Of a DNA stretch of 53,796 nt, positions 43,484 to 51,291 are shown piece after piece. Both the position numbers and the translations under genes were made by a program. The notes beneath the pieces were generated by a model. The model had not been told where the DNA came from. It did no database searches and saw only the letters and a list, made by a program, of their open reading frames with translations. The stretch is from Pseudomonadales bacterium (lineage in GTDB: Bacteria > Pseudomonadota > Gammaproteobacteria > Pseudomonadales > Alcanivoracaceae). Each line of letters starts with the position of its first letter. Within the stretch, counting starts at the first letter, position 1. Location of the stretch: the NCBI GenBank assembly GCA_022360555.1, contig JAKSCQ010000155.1, positions 1 through 53,796 on the forward strand. The letters run 5' to 3'.

Positions 43484-44173
43484 TCAGACATTGCCGGGCG
43501 CCGACGGTTCCGAGGCAAACAATCGGACACCGTTGTATTCGCTGGATTCCCCCAGATCGGGCCAGGTGCAGGACTGCCACTGGCCCAGCAGCCGGTAGCC
43601 CGCGGGGTCGAGATCGGGGACTCGCGAATCGGCCAGCAGTACCGTCTCGGCGCGCCGGAAGCGGGCCAGCAGGGGCAGATTTTCCCGGTCGTAGAGAATA
43701 TCCGCCGCCGTTACCAGGTGGGCATCCGCCAGCGCCGCGTCCAGGTCCTGACTGAGTTCGATGCTGACGCCATTTTCCGCCGCGTTGAGCTCGGTGGCCG
43801 CCAGCGCCCAGGGGTCCAAATCGCAGGCAATGACTCGGGCGGCGCCGGCTTTGGCGGCGGCAATGGCCACCACACCGGAACCGGGCCCCACATCCACCAC
43901 ACAGCGCCCCTGAACCCACTGCGGATTGGACAGCAGGAATTCCGCCAGCACCTGGCCGGAGGCCCAGCAGAACGACCAGTAGGGCGGTTCTTCCATGATG
44001 GCGTTGACGATCCGTGGGTCCAGGGCCTGCTCGGGAAACAGCTCATTGAGCAACCAGAGCCGGATTGCCGGGGTGTTCGGCAGTGTCTGGCACGTTAGTG
44101 AGACATTGGGCAGTACGCTGTGCAGCCGTCGATGCAAGGCAGCAAGGCCTACTTTTTCTCTTTCTGTTGTCAT
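43484..44173 (-). CDS. Class I SAM-dependent methyltransferase (ETFB-KMT/PrmA-like)
   Basis: A 229-aa methyltransferase. EEPPYWSFCWASGQVLAEFLL (two overlapping parts, about residues 61-81) followed by VVDVGPGSGVVAIAAAKAGAARVIACDLDP is the pattern of the electron-transfer-flavoprotein beta-subunit lysine methyltransferase and related protein methyltransferases. The ATG at 44173 was selected over an upstream in-frame start that would run into the divergent gene. Target unknown. Divergent from the 630-aa gene by 49 bp. Confidence 0.85.
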   Translation of the reverse strand: MTTEREKVGLAALHRRLHSVLPNVSLTCQTLPNTPAIRLWLLNELFPEQALDPRIVNAIMEEPPYWSFCWASGQVLAEFLLSNPQWVQGRCVVDVGPGSGVVAIAAAKAGAARVIACDLDPWALAATELNAAENGVSIELSQDLDAALADAHLVTAADILYDRENLPLLARFRRAETVLLADSRVPDLDPAGYRLLGQWQSCTWPDLGESSEYNGVRLFASEPSAPGNV

Positions 44174-44222
44174 ACCCTGTGCCTCGCCTATCCTTACAAA
44201 AAACGACGCAGAGAATAACAAA

Positions 44223-46115
44223 ATGATCGGCAGACAGGCATGGCTCGCCCTTGCCCTCCTGATAATCAGTGCAACCAGCCCCTTGCAGGCCCGGGAAATC
44301 TGGGAAGAAGGCGTGCCCGACGCCTACTTCGAGCATTTCCTGGACTTCTATAAGGCCGACCCCAGTGCCCTGGGCCGTTGGGCGTCAGGGCTGCGCAATA
44401 TTTCCACCGACCAGCTGGACCGCACCATCAAGGCGCTGGATACCACCCAGTTCACCTACCTCTACCCCATGGAAATCAAGGGCTACGACCTCCCGCGCCA
44501 TAACGGCATTGCGCTGGAGGAACTGTCACTGATGGCCGTGCGGGAAGGCAAACTGATCCCGATCCCTTTTCAGTTTGACGAGTTCGACAAAACCGGCCTG
44601 ATCTGGATCGAGGGTGAGAATGATCACGACCCGGAAGGCGAGCCAGGCATTTTCGATGACTTCGATGAGCTGGTTTTCATGTTCCGCGATGGCGGCTGGG
44701 AACGGTTTGACCCGCAAACCCACACCCTGAAAGAAGGCTCCATGCTGGAGGAAATCCGTCTGGATTCCCCCCGCAACAAGCCGCGCTACATCTATCTGGT
44801 GCGCAACAACAGCGAGCGTTCCCGGGCCGACTATGTCAAAGCGGACCTGGAGAAAGGCCGTATCGAAACCACCCTGATGCAGATGGATTACGAGCCCGGC
44901 GATTTCAGCCAGATCCAGGGCATGTCACCGCGCCTGGGCCCGCACAAGGACGAAAACGTCTTTGACAATATCTATGTGAATATCAGCACCGGCATTCTCA
45001 ACCAGAACCTGCGCGTGGACCTGGATACCGACAAGAACATCAAGGCCACCCCCCTTGCCGTACACGACGGTGCCGTGCGCGCGTCCATCCTGGTCAAGGC
45101 AAGAATCTGGTATGCCTTCATGCCCACCTTTTTCAGCCAGAAGTTCCAGGTGGATTTCCATGAGCAGTCGGTCACCATCCCGTCACGCTTTGCCATCGGC
45201 AGCGTCAAGGTGCTGAAGTTTTTCCTCATGTTCCTGCGCGATCCACGTATTCATTTCGCGATTGATTTCCATAATCTGGACGGCGCCCGCGTCACTTTCG
45301 ATTCCGTGTACGGGCAGGGAAAATATGGCGTGGTGGATGGCGACATGAGCCCGTTCGAGGAGACCATGAACGCCACCCGCCTGCCCGGCGACTGGCTGCA
45401 CATGGATTCCAACCAGGGCTGGGAAATGTTCTTCAGCAATCACATGCCAGTGGTGCCCGACGGTCTGTTCGATGCCTTCCTCAACGGCGTCACCATGAAC
45501 ATGTTCTATGAAGATGACGCCGCCAGCACCACCAAATATGAACGTTACCCCGGCGCCACGCCGAGGCTGGGATTCCAGAGCGAGGGCTTGCCGCGTACGG
45601 TGATCGACCTGATAGGGGCCATCCCCAAGCTGGACTATCAGGATATGGAAAGCCTGGGCGAGGCCATCGTGGCACTGGCCGAAGCCGAGAAAGATGGCGC
45701 CTTCGACAAGTATGACAAGGTGGTCAACCAGCGGCTGTCCGAACTGAAGGAAGAAGGCCGCTTCACCACCGTCGATGCCCTGGCCGATGCTTTCATCGCC
45801 GACCTGGACCGGATGAATTTTTCCGGCATTCCCCGTCCGGTGTTCAATGATCTGATCCGCCAGGCCATGACCGACACCATCACCCAGGTGGATCAGGTGC
45901 ACCATGGCAAGGTGCTGCAACGCATAGTGGAACTGGCCGGGGAAAGGGATATCGACATCACCCGGCTACGCTACGCCACCATGGACAACACCCTGTGGTT
46001 CCCGGCCTGGGTCGGCGAAGGAGGTGCCCGCGATTTCCACTGGCAGGTAAGTCATGCGCCCAAGGCCAGCTTCCTGGGCCCGGTAAAAACCGCGAAAACG
46101 GCCCAGACTCCGTAG
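44223..46115 (+). CDS. Exported 630-aa protein of unknown function
   Basis: A long protein with signal peptide (MIGRQAWLALALLIISATSP, cleavage near LQA-RE). The mature part is acidic and aromatic, without recognised domains; FQFDEFDKTGLIWIEGENDH and FDDFDELVFMFRDGGWERFD suggest acidic patches that could bind Ca2+. A hydrophobic block KFFLMFLRDPRIHFAIDFHN lies near the middle. The C terminus is helical (about 480-590) and ends in SFLGPVKTAKTAQTP. The TAG stop lies within a REP-like element (GTAGGGCGG), so that element may define the 3' end. Conserved-hypothetical in marine bacteria as far as I can judge. Confidence 0.82.
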   Translation: MIGRQAWLALALLIISATSPLQAREIWEEGVPDAYFEHFLDFYKADPSALGRWASGLRNISTDQLDRTIKALDTTQFTYLYPMEIKGYDLPRHNGIALEELSLMAVREGKLIPIPFQFDEFDKTGLIWIEGENDHDPEGEPGIFDDFDELVFMFRDGGWERFDPQTHTLKEGSMLEEIRLDSPRNKPRYIYLVRNNSERSRADYVKADLEKGRIETTLMQMDYEPGDFSQIQGMSPRLGPHKDENVFDNIYVNISTGILNQNLRVDLDTDKNIKATPLAVHDGAVRASILVKARIWYAFMPTFFSQKFQVDFHEQSVTIPSRFAIGSVKVLKFFLMFLRDPRIHFAIDFHNLDGARVTFDSVYGQGKYGVVDGDMSPFEETMNATRLPGDWLHMDSNQGWEMFFSNHMPVVPDGLFDAFLNGVTMNMFYEDDAASTTKYERYPGATPRLGFQSEGLPRTVIDLIGAIPKLDYQDMESLGEAIVALAEAEKDGAFDKYDKVVNQRLSELKEEGRFTTVDALADAFIADLDRMNFSGIPRPVFNDLIRQAMTDTITQVDQVHHGKVLQRIVELAGERDIDITRLRYATMDNTLWFPAWVGEGGARDFHWQVSHAPKASFLGPVKTAKTAQTP

Positions 46116-46169
46116 GGCGGGCATCGCCCGCCGTCCCCCGGAAGAATAGCGGCCAGTGGCCGCCCTACT
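46112..46169. repeat. REPIN-like inverted pair of GTAGGGCGG elements
   Basis: GTAGGGCGGGCATCGCCCGC on plus (46112-46131) faces GTAGGGCGGCCACTGGCCGC on minus (46149-46168). The first overlaps the stop codon of the 630-aa gene and the second abuts the trmH stop region. A third copy is at 8381-8403. Confidence 0.65.
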
Positions 46170-46842
46170 GCTTAAGCAGCGCCGTCAGGGCGGCGCTGTC
46201 CTTCACCTGTCCTTCTTCGTCCAGTTCCGGGTAAGGAATGCCCCGCTCATCACACAGGCGCGCCAGCCGCTCATGGCCCCAACGGAACAGTAGCTCATGG
46301 TAACGCTGCGGGTCGATACGCGGCTGGTCATAAAAGCCTTTGGCACGACGCTGCTCGCAGGCCTCGGCCAGGATGATCGCCGCCGCTACACTCACGTTGA
46401 AGGACTCCACCATGCCCATCATGGGAATGATCACATGCTGGTCCACCGCCGCGGCGGCCTCGTCGCTGACGCCGAATTTTTCGGTGCCCAACAGCAATGC
46501 CGTGGGGCGGGTGAAATCCACTTCACGGTAGGGAATGGCGGTATCGGACAGATGTGCCGCCAGCACCTGAACGCCCTGCCCCTGCAACTCACGGATAACA
46601 CCTGGGCTTTCATCGCGCTTGTGCACCTGCACCCAGCGCTGGGAGCCCATGGCCGTCCCCGCCGCCATCCGCGCCCGGTTGTTGGGCAGGATGGCATGCA
46701 CATCCAGAATGCCCACCGCATCGCAGGTCCGCACGATGGCGGCAATATTGTGGGGCTTGTGGACGCCATCCATGATCACGGTAAGATCTGGCTGGCGGCG
46801 ATCCAGGGTGTCGCAGATGCGGCGATAACGTTCCGGGGTCAT
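46165..46842 (-). CDS. trmH: tRNA (guanosine(18)-2'-O)-methyltransferase TrmH
   Basis: A 225-aa SPOUT enzyme methylating the 2'-OH of G18 in tRNA. Motif 1 NIAAIVRTCDAVGILDVHAI (about 33-52), motif 2 ALLLGTEKFGVSDEA and motif 3 MVESFNVSVAAAIILAEA form the trefoil-knot SAM site. The C-terminal extension is typical of TrmH. The ATG at 46842 has GGAAAG upstream. Monocistronic. Confidence 0.95.
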   Translation of the reverse strand: MTPERYRRICDTLDRRQPDLTVIMDGVHKPHNIAAIVRTCDAVGILDVHAILPNNRARMAAGTAMGSQRWVQVHKRDESPGVIRELQGQGVQVLAAHLSDTAIPYREVDFTRPTALLLGTEKFGVSDEAAAAVDQHVIIPMMGMVESFNVSVAAAIILAEACEQRRAKGFYDQPRIDPQRYHELLFRWGHERLARLCDERGIPYPELDEEGQVKDSAALTALLKQ

Positions 46843-47162
46843 GGGCTTTCCTTAGAGCCTGTTCAGGGTCACGACACAACCGCGCCGGCGACCTTCCTTA
46901 CACGGTAAAGAAGGTCGTCAGCTCGTGATTGCGATTGTGTAAGGGTCGCCATTCTACATGAACAAGCGCCATCGCGGGCTGGCGGCAGTCTCTACCTGAC
47001 AAGAATGAGCCCGGGCCCGGATGGCAAAACCTGCCCATCGATACTCCCACTGCCACTGCCGGGACTGACTCCAGGTAATCGGCTTCGAGCATTTCGGGCA
47101 CTGCCACTACCGCACCCAATCCGCTAGGCTTGTGGCCCCGATCAAGCACCCGTGGAGAGACC
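46843..47162. other. Divergent intergenic region with a large hairpin
   Basis: 320 bp between trmH and the CoA-transferase gene. GGCGACC-TTC-CTTACAC (46887-46903) pairs with GTGTAAGGGTCGCC (46937-46950) with only a 3-nt bulge; a competing inner hairpin GACCTTC/GAAGGTC lies at 46890-46917. No gene is supported. Promoters of both genes should be here. Confidence 0.6.
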
Positions 47163-48377
47163 ATGTCCCAGACATCCCCCCGCCGTCTTCCCCTGGAAGG
47201 GATTCGTGTTGTCGAGCTGGGCCAGTTGCTGGCTGGCCCCTTCACCGGCACGCTGCTGGCCTATTTCGGTGCCGACGTGGTGAAGGTGGAGCCGCCCGGT
47301 GGTGACCCCATCCGTGGTTGGCGCAAGCTGGATGAAGACGGCACCTCTTTCTGGTGGCGCAGTCTGGGACGCAACAAGAAGTCCGTGACGCTGGACCTCA
47401 AGTCCGACAAGGGCAAGGCACTGGTGCGCAAGCTGATGGGCAAGGCCGATGTGGTGATCGAGAACTTCCGTCCCGGCACCATGGAAAACTGGGGCCTGGG
47501 CCCGGACAGCTTCCAGCAGGACAACCCGGGGCTGATCTACACCCGTATCTCCGGTTACGGCCAGACCGGCCCCTACGCCAGCAAACCCGGCTATGCCTCG
47601 GTCTGCGAAGGTATTGGCGGGTTGCGCTACGTCAACGGTTTTCCCGGCGAGCGCCCGGTGCGCCCCAACCTGTCCCTGGGCGATACCGTAGCCGGGCTGC
47701 ATGCGGCGCTGGGCATTCTGCTGGCCCTGTTCGAACGGCAGAACAGCGAGCAGGGCCAGGTGGTGGATGTGGCCCTGTACGAATCCGTCTTCAACCTGCT
47801 GGAAGGGGTGATCCCGGAATTCGATGGGGCCGGCGTCATTCGCGAACCGGCCGGCTCCACCGTCACCGGCATTGTGCCCACCAACACCTACCGCTGCGCC
47901 GACGGCAAGTTTGTGGTTATCGGCGGCAATGGCGACTCCATCTTCAAGCGCCTGATGACCACGGCCGGGCGCCCGGACATGGCAGACAACCCGGCCATGG
48001 CCAACAACGCCGGGCGGGTGGAACATGAAGCCGAGATTGACGCAGCGCTGGACAGTTGGTGCCGCAGCCTGCCCAGTGAGGAAGTACTGACACGCCTAGA
48101 GGACGCCCGGGTGCCTGCCGGCCCTATCTATTCCGTGGCCGACATGTTCCGGGACCCGCATTTCCAGGCCCGGGGTCTCTTCCAGCAGGTGGAAATCAAC
48201 GGCAAGCCCCTGAAGGTTCCCGCCATTACCCCCCGGCTGGCCGACACCCCGGGGCAGACCCGCTGGCCCGGTGGCGACATCGGCAGCCACAACAGTCAGG
48301 TGCTGCGTGACGAATTGGGGCTCAGTGAAGCCGAATTCGCGGCGTTACAGGCTGAAGGCGTGATTGGCGGCGCTTGA
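47163..48377 (+). CDS. CaiB/BaiF-type CoA transferase (class III)
   Basis: A 404-aa family III CoA transferase, moving CoA between carboxylic acids. GIRVVELGQLLAGPFTGTLL and ADVVKVEPPGGDPIRGW form the N-terminal signature; NRNKKSVTLDLKS is represented by RNKKSVTLDLKSDKGK; the catalytic Asp is in NLSLGDTVAGLHAALGILLA. The ATG at 47163 has GGAGAGA upstream. Specificity (formyl-, succinyl- or glutaryl-type) cannot be told. Confidence 0.93.
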   Translation: MSQTSPRRLPLEGIRVVELGQLLAGPFTGTLLAYFGADVVKVEPPGGDPIRGWRKLDEDGTSFWWRSLGRNKKSVTLDLKSDKGKALVRKLMGKADVVIENFRPGTMENWGLGPDSFQQDNPGLIYTRISGYGQTGPYASKPGYASVCEGIGGLRYVNGFPGERPVRPNLSLGDTVAGLHAALGILLALFERQNSEQGQVVDVALYESVFNLLEGVIPEFDGAGVIREPAGSTVTGIVPTNTYRCADGKFVVIGGNGDSIFKRLMTTAGRPDMADNPAMANNAGRVEHEAEIDAALDSWCRSLPSEEVLTRLEDARVPAGPIYSVADMFRDPHFQARGLFQQVEINGKPLKVPAITPRLADTPGQTRWPGGDIGSHNSQVLRDELGLSEAEFAALQAEGVIGGA

Positions 48378-48435
48378 CCACAGCGGCAGACCGGCGCTAG
48401 ATAAGGACTCCACCCTGTCTGTCGGAGAGCAAACG

Positions 48436-48609
48436 ATGACGACCCTGTTATGGTTTGGCGTGATTGCCGCAGGCGTTGCCTTGATCGGTACGGGGCTTTA
48501 CTACCACATCCGCCGCCGCGCGCTGCAGTCGGACCCGATTCTGATCGGCAGTTGCTATCTGAGTGGAGCCGGCCTGCTGGCGGGGAACTGGCTGGTGCCG
48601 ATGCTGTAA
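48436..48609 (+). CDS. Small membrane protein, 57 aa
   Basis: MTTLLWFGVIAAGVALIGTG followed by a basic turn (HIRRRALQSDP) and a second hydrophobic stretch (ILIGSCYLSGAGLLAGNWLV), giving a helical hairpin. GGAGAG lies 6 nt before the ATG and the frame stays open exactly over the hydrophobic parts. No family recognised. It lies 58 bp after the CoA-transferase gene and may be cotranscribed. Confidence 0.7.
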   Translation: MTTLLWFGVIAAGVALIGTGLYYHIRRRALQSDPILIGSCYLSGAGLLAGNWLVPML

Positions 48610-48633
48610 GCGCCATGAGAACCGCACGCGTTT

Positions 48634-49074
48634 TCAGGCTCGTTTCGCCCGGCGCGTGCTGAGCTGCATATAGAGGTTGTGCATAACCCGCTGGGCAATA
48701 TGCCGGGCGCGGTCGGTATAGGGGCCGGCAAAGCGCCCCTCCAGGTTGGCCATGAAGTGCCCCAGCCAGCGCTCGTGATGATCCCCGGTCAGCGGTTCGC
48801 GATCGTCCAGGGCGCGATGTTTTTCCATCATGTGCCGCTGGTAGCCGCGCTCGCCCAGCAGCATCTTGTGCCAGTACTGGCAGATCACCGGCAGATGCCG
48901 CTCCAGGTCCACCCGCGCCACGTCCAGAAACAGCGGCGCCATCACCGGATCATCCAGCAGGCGCCGGTAGAACCCGTGAACCATGGCATCGATGTGTTCC
49001 CTGCAATCCAGGTCGGGCAGTTCACTGTCGTTCCCCACCGATTCACCGGGCCGGAAATATTCCACTGTCGTCAT
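48634..49074 (-). CDS. Group III truncated haemoglobin
   Basis: A 146-aa globin. FYRRLLDDPVMAPLF is the truncated-globin helix B/C region; the proximal His is in the helix F/G part HHERWLGHFMANLEGRFAGP, whose RWL-x2-F pattern defines group III (P type). Such globins bind O2 or NO and often handle nitrosative stress. The start is ATG 49074. Followed upstream on the same strand by the Mpo1-like gene 24 bp away, so probably an operon. Confidence 0.9.
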   Translation of the reverse strand: MTTVEYFRPGESVGNDSELPDLDCREHIDAMVHGFYRRLLDDPVMAPLFLDVARVDLERHLPVICQYWHKMLLGERGYQRHMMEKHRALDDREPLTGDHHERWLGHFMANLEGRFAGPYTDRARHIAQRVMHNLYMQLSTRRAKRA

Positions 49075-49098
49075 GATGCCTTCCGCGTGTCTGCGTCA

Positions 49099-49419
49099 TC
49101 ACCAGTCGATGCGGCGGGTAAGGATGTCCTTGTACATAACGAAATCCCCCATAAGGCTGTACCAGGGATGCTTGAAGGTAGCCGGGCGATTTTTCTCGAA
49201 GAAGAAGTGGCCCACCCAGGCAAAGCCATAACCCACCACCGGCAGGGCAAACAGCCACCAGGTGCTCAAGGCACCGACAATGATGGCGGCCAGCAGTACC
49301 AGCAACAGTGTGGTCCCCACGAAGTGCAGGCGTCGGCAGGTGGGGTTGCCGTGCTCTTGCAGGTAGAAGGGATAGAATTCCGCGAAACTCTGGAAATCCG
49401 ACTGCTTGATGGTATTCAT
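49099..49419 (-). CDS. Mpo1-like protein (DUF962)
   Basis: A 106-aa membrane protein. SFAEFYPFYLQEHGNPTCRRLHFVGT carries the family His/Asn residues (written here in two overlapping motifs: FYPFYLQEHGNP and RRLHFVGT), and GYGFAWVGHFFFEKNRPATF the second His motif; the His set binds Fe2+ in yeast Mpo1, a dioxygenase that shortens 2-hydroxy fatty acids by alpha-oxidation. Two hydrophobic segments lie between. The ATG at 49419 has GGAGG upstream. Probably cotranscribed with the globin. Confidence 0.88.
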   Translation of the reverse strand: MNTIKQSDFQSFAEFYPFYLQEHGNPTCRRLHFVGTTLLLVLLAAIIVGALSTWWLFALPVVGYGFAWVGHFFFEKNRPATFKHPWYSLMGDFVMYKDILTRRIDW

Positions 49420-49680
49420 ACCGGCCTCCTCTGGCTTGTTATGGGTATCACCGTATTCTTTCAAGGCCCGCAAACAAAAGTCTTGTAGCCTGCGGCTATG
49501 GCTTCATTGTAACCCGGCCGGTCACGACAGAGCGGCCCAATCCATTGTGATTTTGCGCCAAAAGGATGGCGCGGCCTACCATTGCGACCATCAAGCCTTC
49601 ATGGACAATGTCGCGTTTGCCCTATACATGCCGTTCACCCCCGCCAGACATTGCGGGCCGGCCACCGAGATCGAGGATTT

Positions 49681-50925
49681 ATGGCTCTACGTCCACGAGT
49701 ACGCCGCCTGATCAGCAAGCAGGCCAACCCCATCCCCCGCAGTCTGGACGGTCTGATCCAGCAGGGAGAAGAAGCCCCGCTGGACAGCACCGGCATGGCC
49801 TCCGAACAGGTGGATGCCATCTGGCGGGCCACTCGCAAGCTGTACCGGGGCGGCATGAGCCCCGCGATCAGTCTGTGCCTGCGCCGCCACGGGGAGATCA
49901 TGCTCAATCGCAGCATTGGCTACGCCGATCCGGACAGCCATCGCATCATGACCCCGGACACCCCGGTCTGCCTGTTTTCTGCCTCCAAGGTGGTAACTGC
50001 CATGCTGGTGCATCACCTGGTGGAACAGGGGGAGCTGGATCTGGATGATCCGGTCACCCGCTACCTGCCCAAATACGGCCAGAACGGCAAGGGCCACACC
50101 ACCGTGCGTCACCTGCTGACCCACCAGGCCGGTATCCCCCGGCCGCCAGCGCAGGTGGAACCGGACATTCTTTACCGCCCGCAGGAAATCATCGACCTGC
50201 TCTGCGAAGCCCGCCCCAGTGGCCTGAACACTCAGGCCTACCACGCCATCACCGCCGGTTTCATTCTTGGCGCCGTGGTGGAAGCCATCACCGGCGAGGA
50301 CCTGAATGCCACCCTGGACCGGGTCATCCGCCAGCCCATGGGCATGACCTATTTCACCTTCGGCAAGGCGGGTCCGGAACGGGCCCGGGATGTGTCCACC
50401 GGCGTGCCCATGAAGCTGGTAGACCTGTTCCTCACCTACGCCGTGGGCGGCAGCATTGATGAAGTGGTGGAAGTGACCAACGATGATCGTTTTCAGGACA
50501 TCATCGTGCCCGCCGGCAACCTGTACGCCACCGCCGAGGAAGCCAGCCGCTTCTTCCAGATGTTGCTCAACGACGGCGAGTACAATGGGCGACAGATCTT
50601 CCGGCCGGAAACCGTGGCCCGAGCACTGGAGCCCGCCTACCACCGTCCACGCTTTGATCGCAGCCTGTTCCTGCCACTGAATTTTTCCAGTGGCTTCATG
50701 CTCGGTAACCGGGGCATGGGCATGTTCGGTCCCGGTGCGCCGCGCGCTTTCGGGCACCTGGGTTTTATCAGCATCTACTGCTGGGCCGACCCCCAACGGG
50801 CCCTGAGCGGCGCCCTGCTGACCACCGGCAAGGGGGTGATCGGCCCGCACCTGCCGGCGCTGTTCGGCCTGCAACACACCATCAACCGCCACACCCGCCT
50901 GCGTCGCAGCGCGCAACCGGCTTAG
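49681..50925 (+). CDS. Serine hydrolase, beta-lactamase/esterase (EstB-like) family
   Basis: A 414-aa protein of the class C beta-lactamase fold. The nucleophile motif SxxK is SASK in VCLFSASKVVTAMLVHHL, and HLLTHQAGIPRP is the following family signature; the YxN position is YHA in LNTQAYHAITAG, as in carboxylesterases of family VIII. C-terminal FGHLGFISIYCWADPQR is the HxG-like third motif. No signal peptide, so a cytosolic esterase is more likely than a penicillin-binding enzyme. GAGG lies before the ATG. Convergent with the DUF3565 gene, 1 bp apart. Confidence 0.9.
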   Translation: MALRPRVRRLISKQANPIPRSLDGLIQQGEEAPLDSTGMASEQVDAIWRATRKLYRGGMSPAISLCLRRHGEIMLNRSIGYADPDSHRIMTPDTPVCLFSASKVVTAMLVHHLVEQGELDLDDPVTRYLPKYGQNGKGHTTVRHLLTHQAGIPRPPAQVEPDILYRPQEIIDLLCEARPSGLNTQAYHAITAGFILGAVVEAITGEDLNATLDRVIRQPMGMTYFTFGKAGPERARDVSTGVPMKLVDLFLTYAVGGSIDEVVEVTNDDRFQDIIVPAGNLYATAEEASRFFQMLLNDGEYNGRQIFRPETVARALEPAYHRPRFDRSLFLPLNFSSGFMLGNRGMGMFGPGAPRAFGHLGFISIYCWADPQRALSGALLTTGKGVIGPHLPALFGLQHTINRHTRLRRSAQPA

Positions 50926-50926
50926 G

Positions 50927-51139
50927 CTAATCCCGAGGAAACGGCATGCCCCGCTGACACTGGTTACAGGTCACCACCATCCCCAGATGCCGCTCGCGGC
51001 CGGATTGTGTGGTGACCCAGGGCCGGTTGATGAAGGGCGGCTGATGGCGCACATGCTGGCGGTGGCCACAGGAAAGCAGCATGACCCAATCGTCCTGTTC
51101 ATCCTGCATGAAGCCGGTCACCGTCACCTGATAACTCAT
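50927..51139 (-). CDS. DUF3565 domain protein
   Basis: A 70-aa protein with possible zinc ligands: LSCGHRQHVRHQPPF and VTCNQCQRGMPFP, the Cys/His set typical of DUF3565. Function unknown. The ATG at 51139 begins MSYQVTVTGF, the family start; a longer frame adds only seven residues. Confidence 0.88.
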   Translation of the reverse strand: MSYQVTVTGFMQDEQDDWVMLLSCGHRQHVRHQPPFINRPWVTTQSGRERHLGMVVTCNQCQRGMPFPRD

Positions 51140-51240
51140 CAATCCCCCCAAAAGGTTCATCGCGGATTAGCAGGAAAGCAGATGGATCAGACGTCTGACC
51201 TTCGACCAGGTTTAATTTTCCTTCACATCCGCATAGCGGC

Positions 51241-51272
51241 AAAAAAAATGCCCGCTAATGCGGGCATTTTTG
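51241..51272 (-). terminator. Rho-independent terminator of the BCCT transporter gene
   Basis: Stem AAATGCCCGC / GCGGGCATTT with loop TAAT and long A/T flanks, 20 bp after the transporter stop; usable on both strands. Confidence 0.93.
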
Positions 51273-51291
51273 ATGGATTTCCCTGTCAGGA

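Noticed and set aside
49687-50916. 409-codon minus-strand frame opposite the serine hydrolase
   Set aside because: Gly/His-rich shadow; the plus strand has SxxK and other family motifs.
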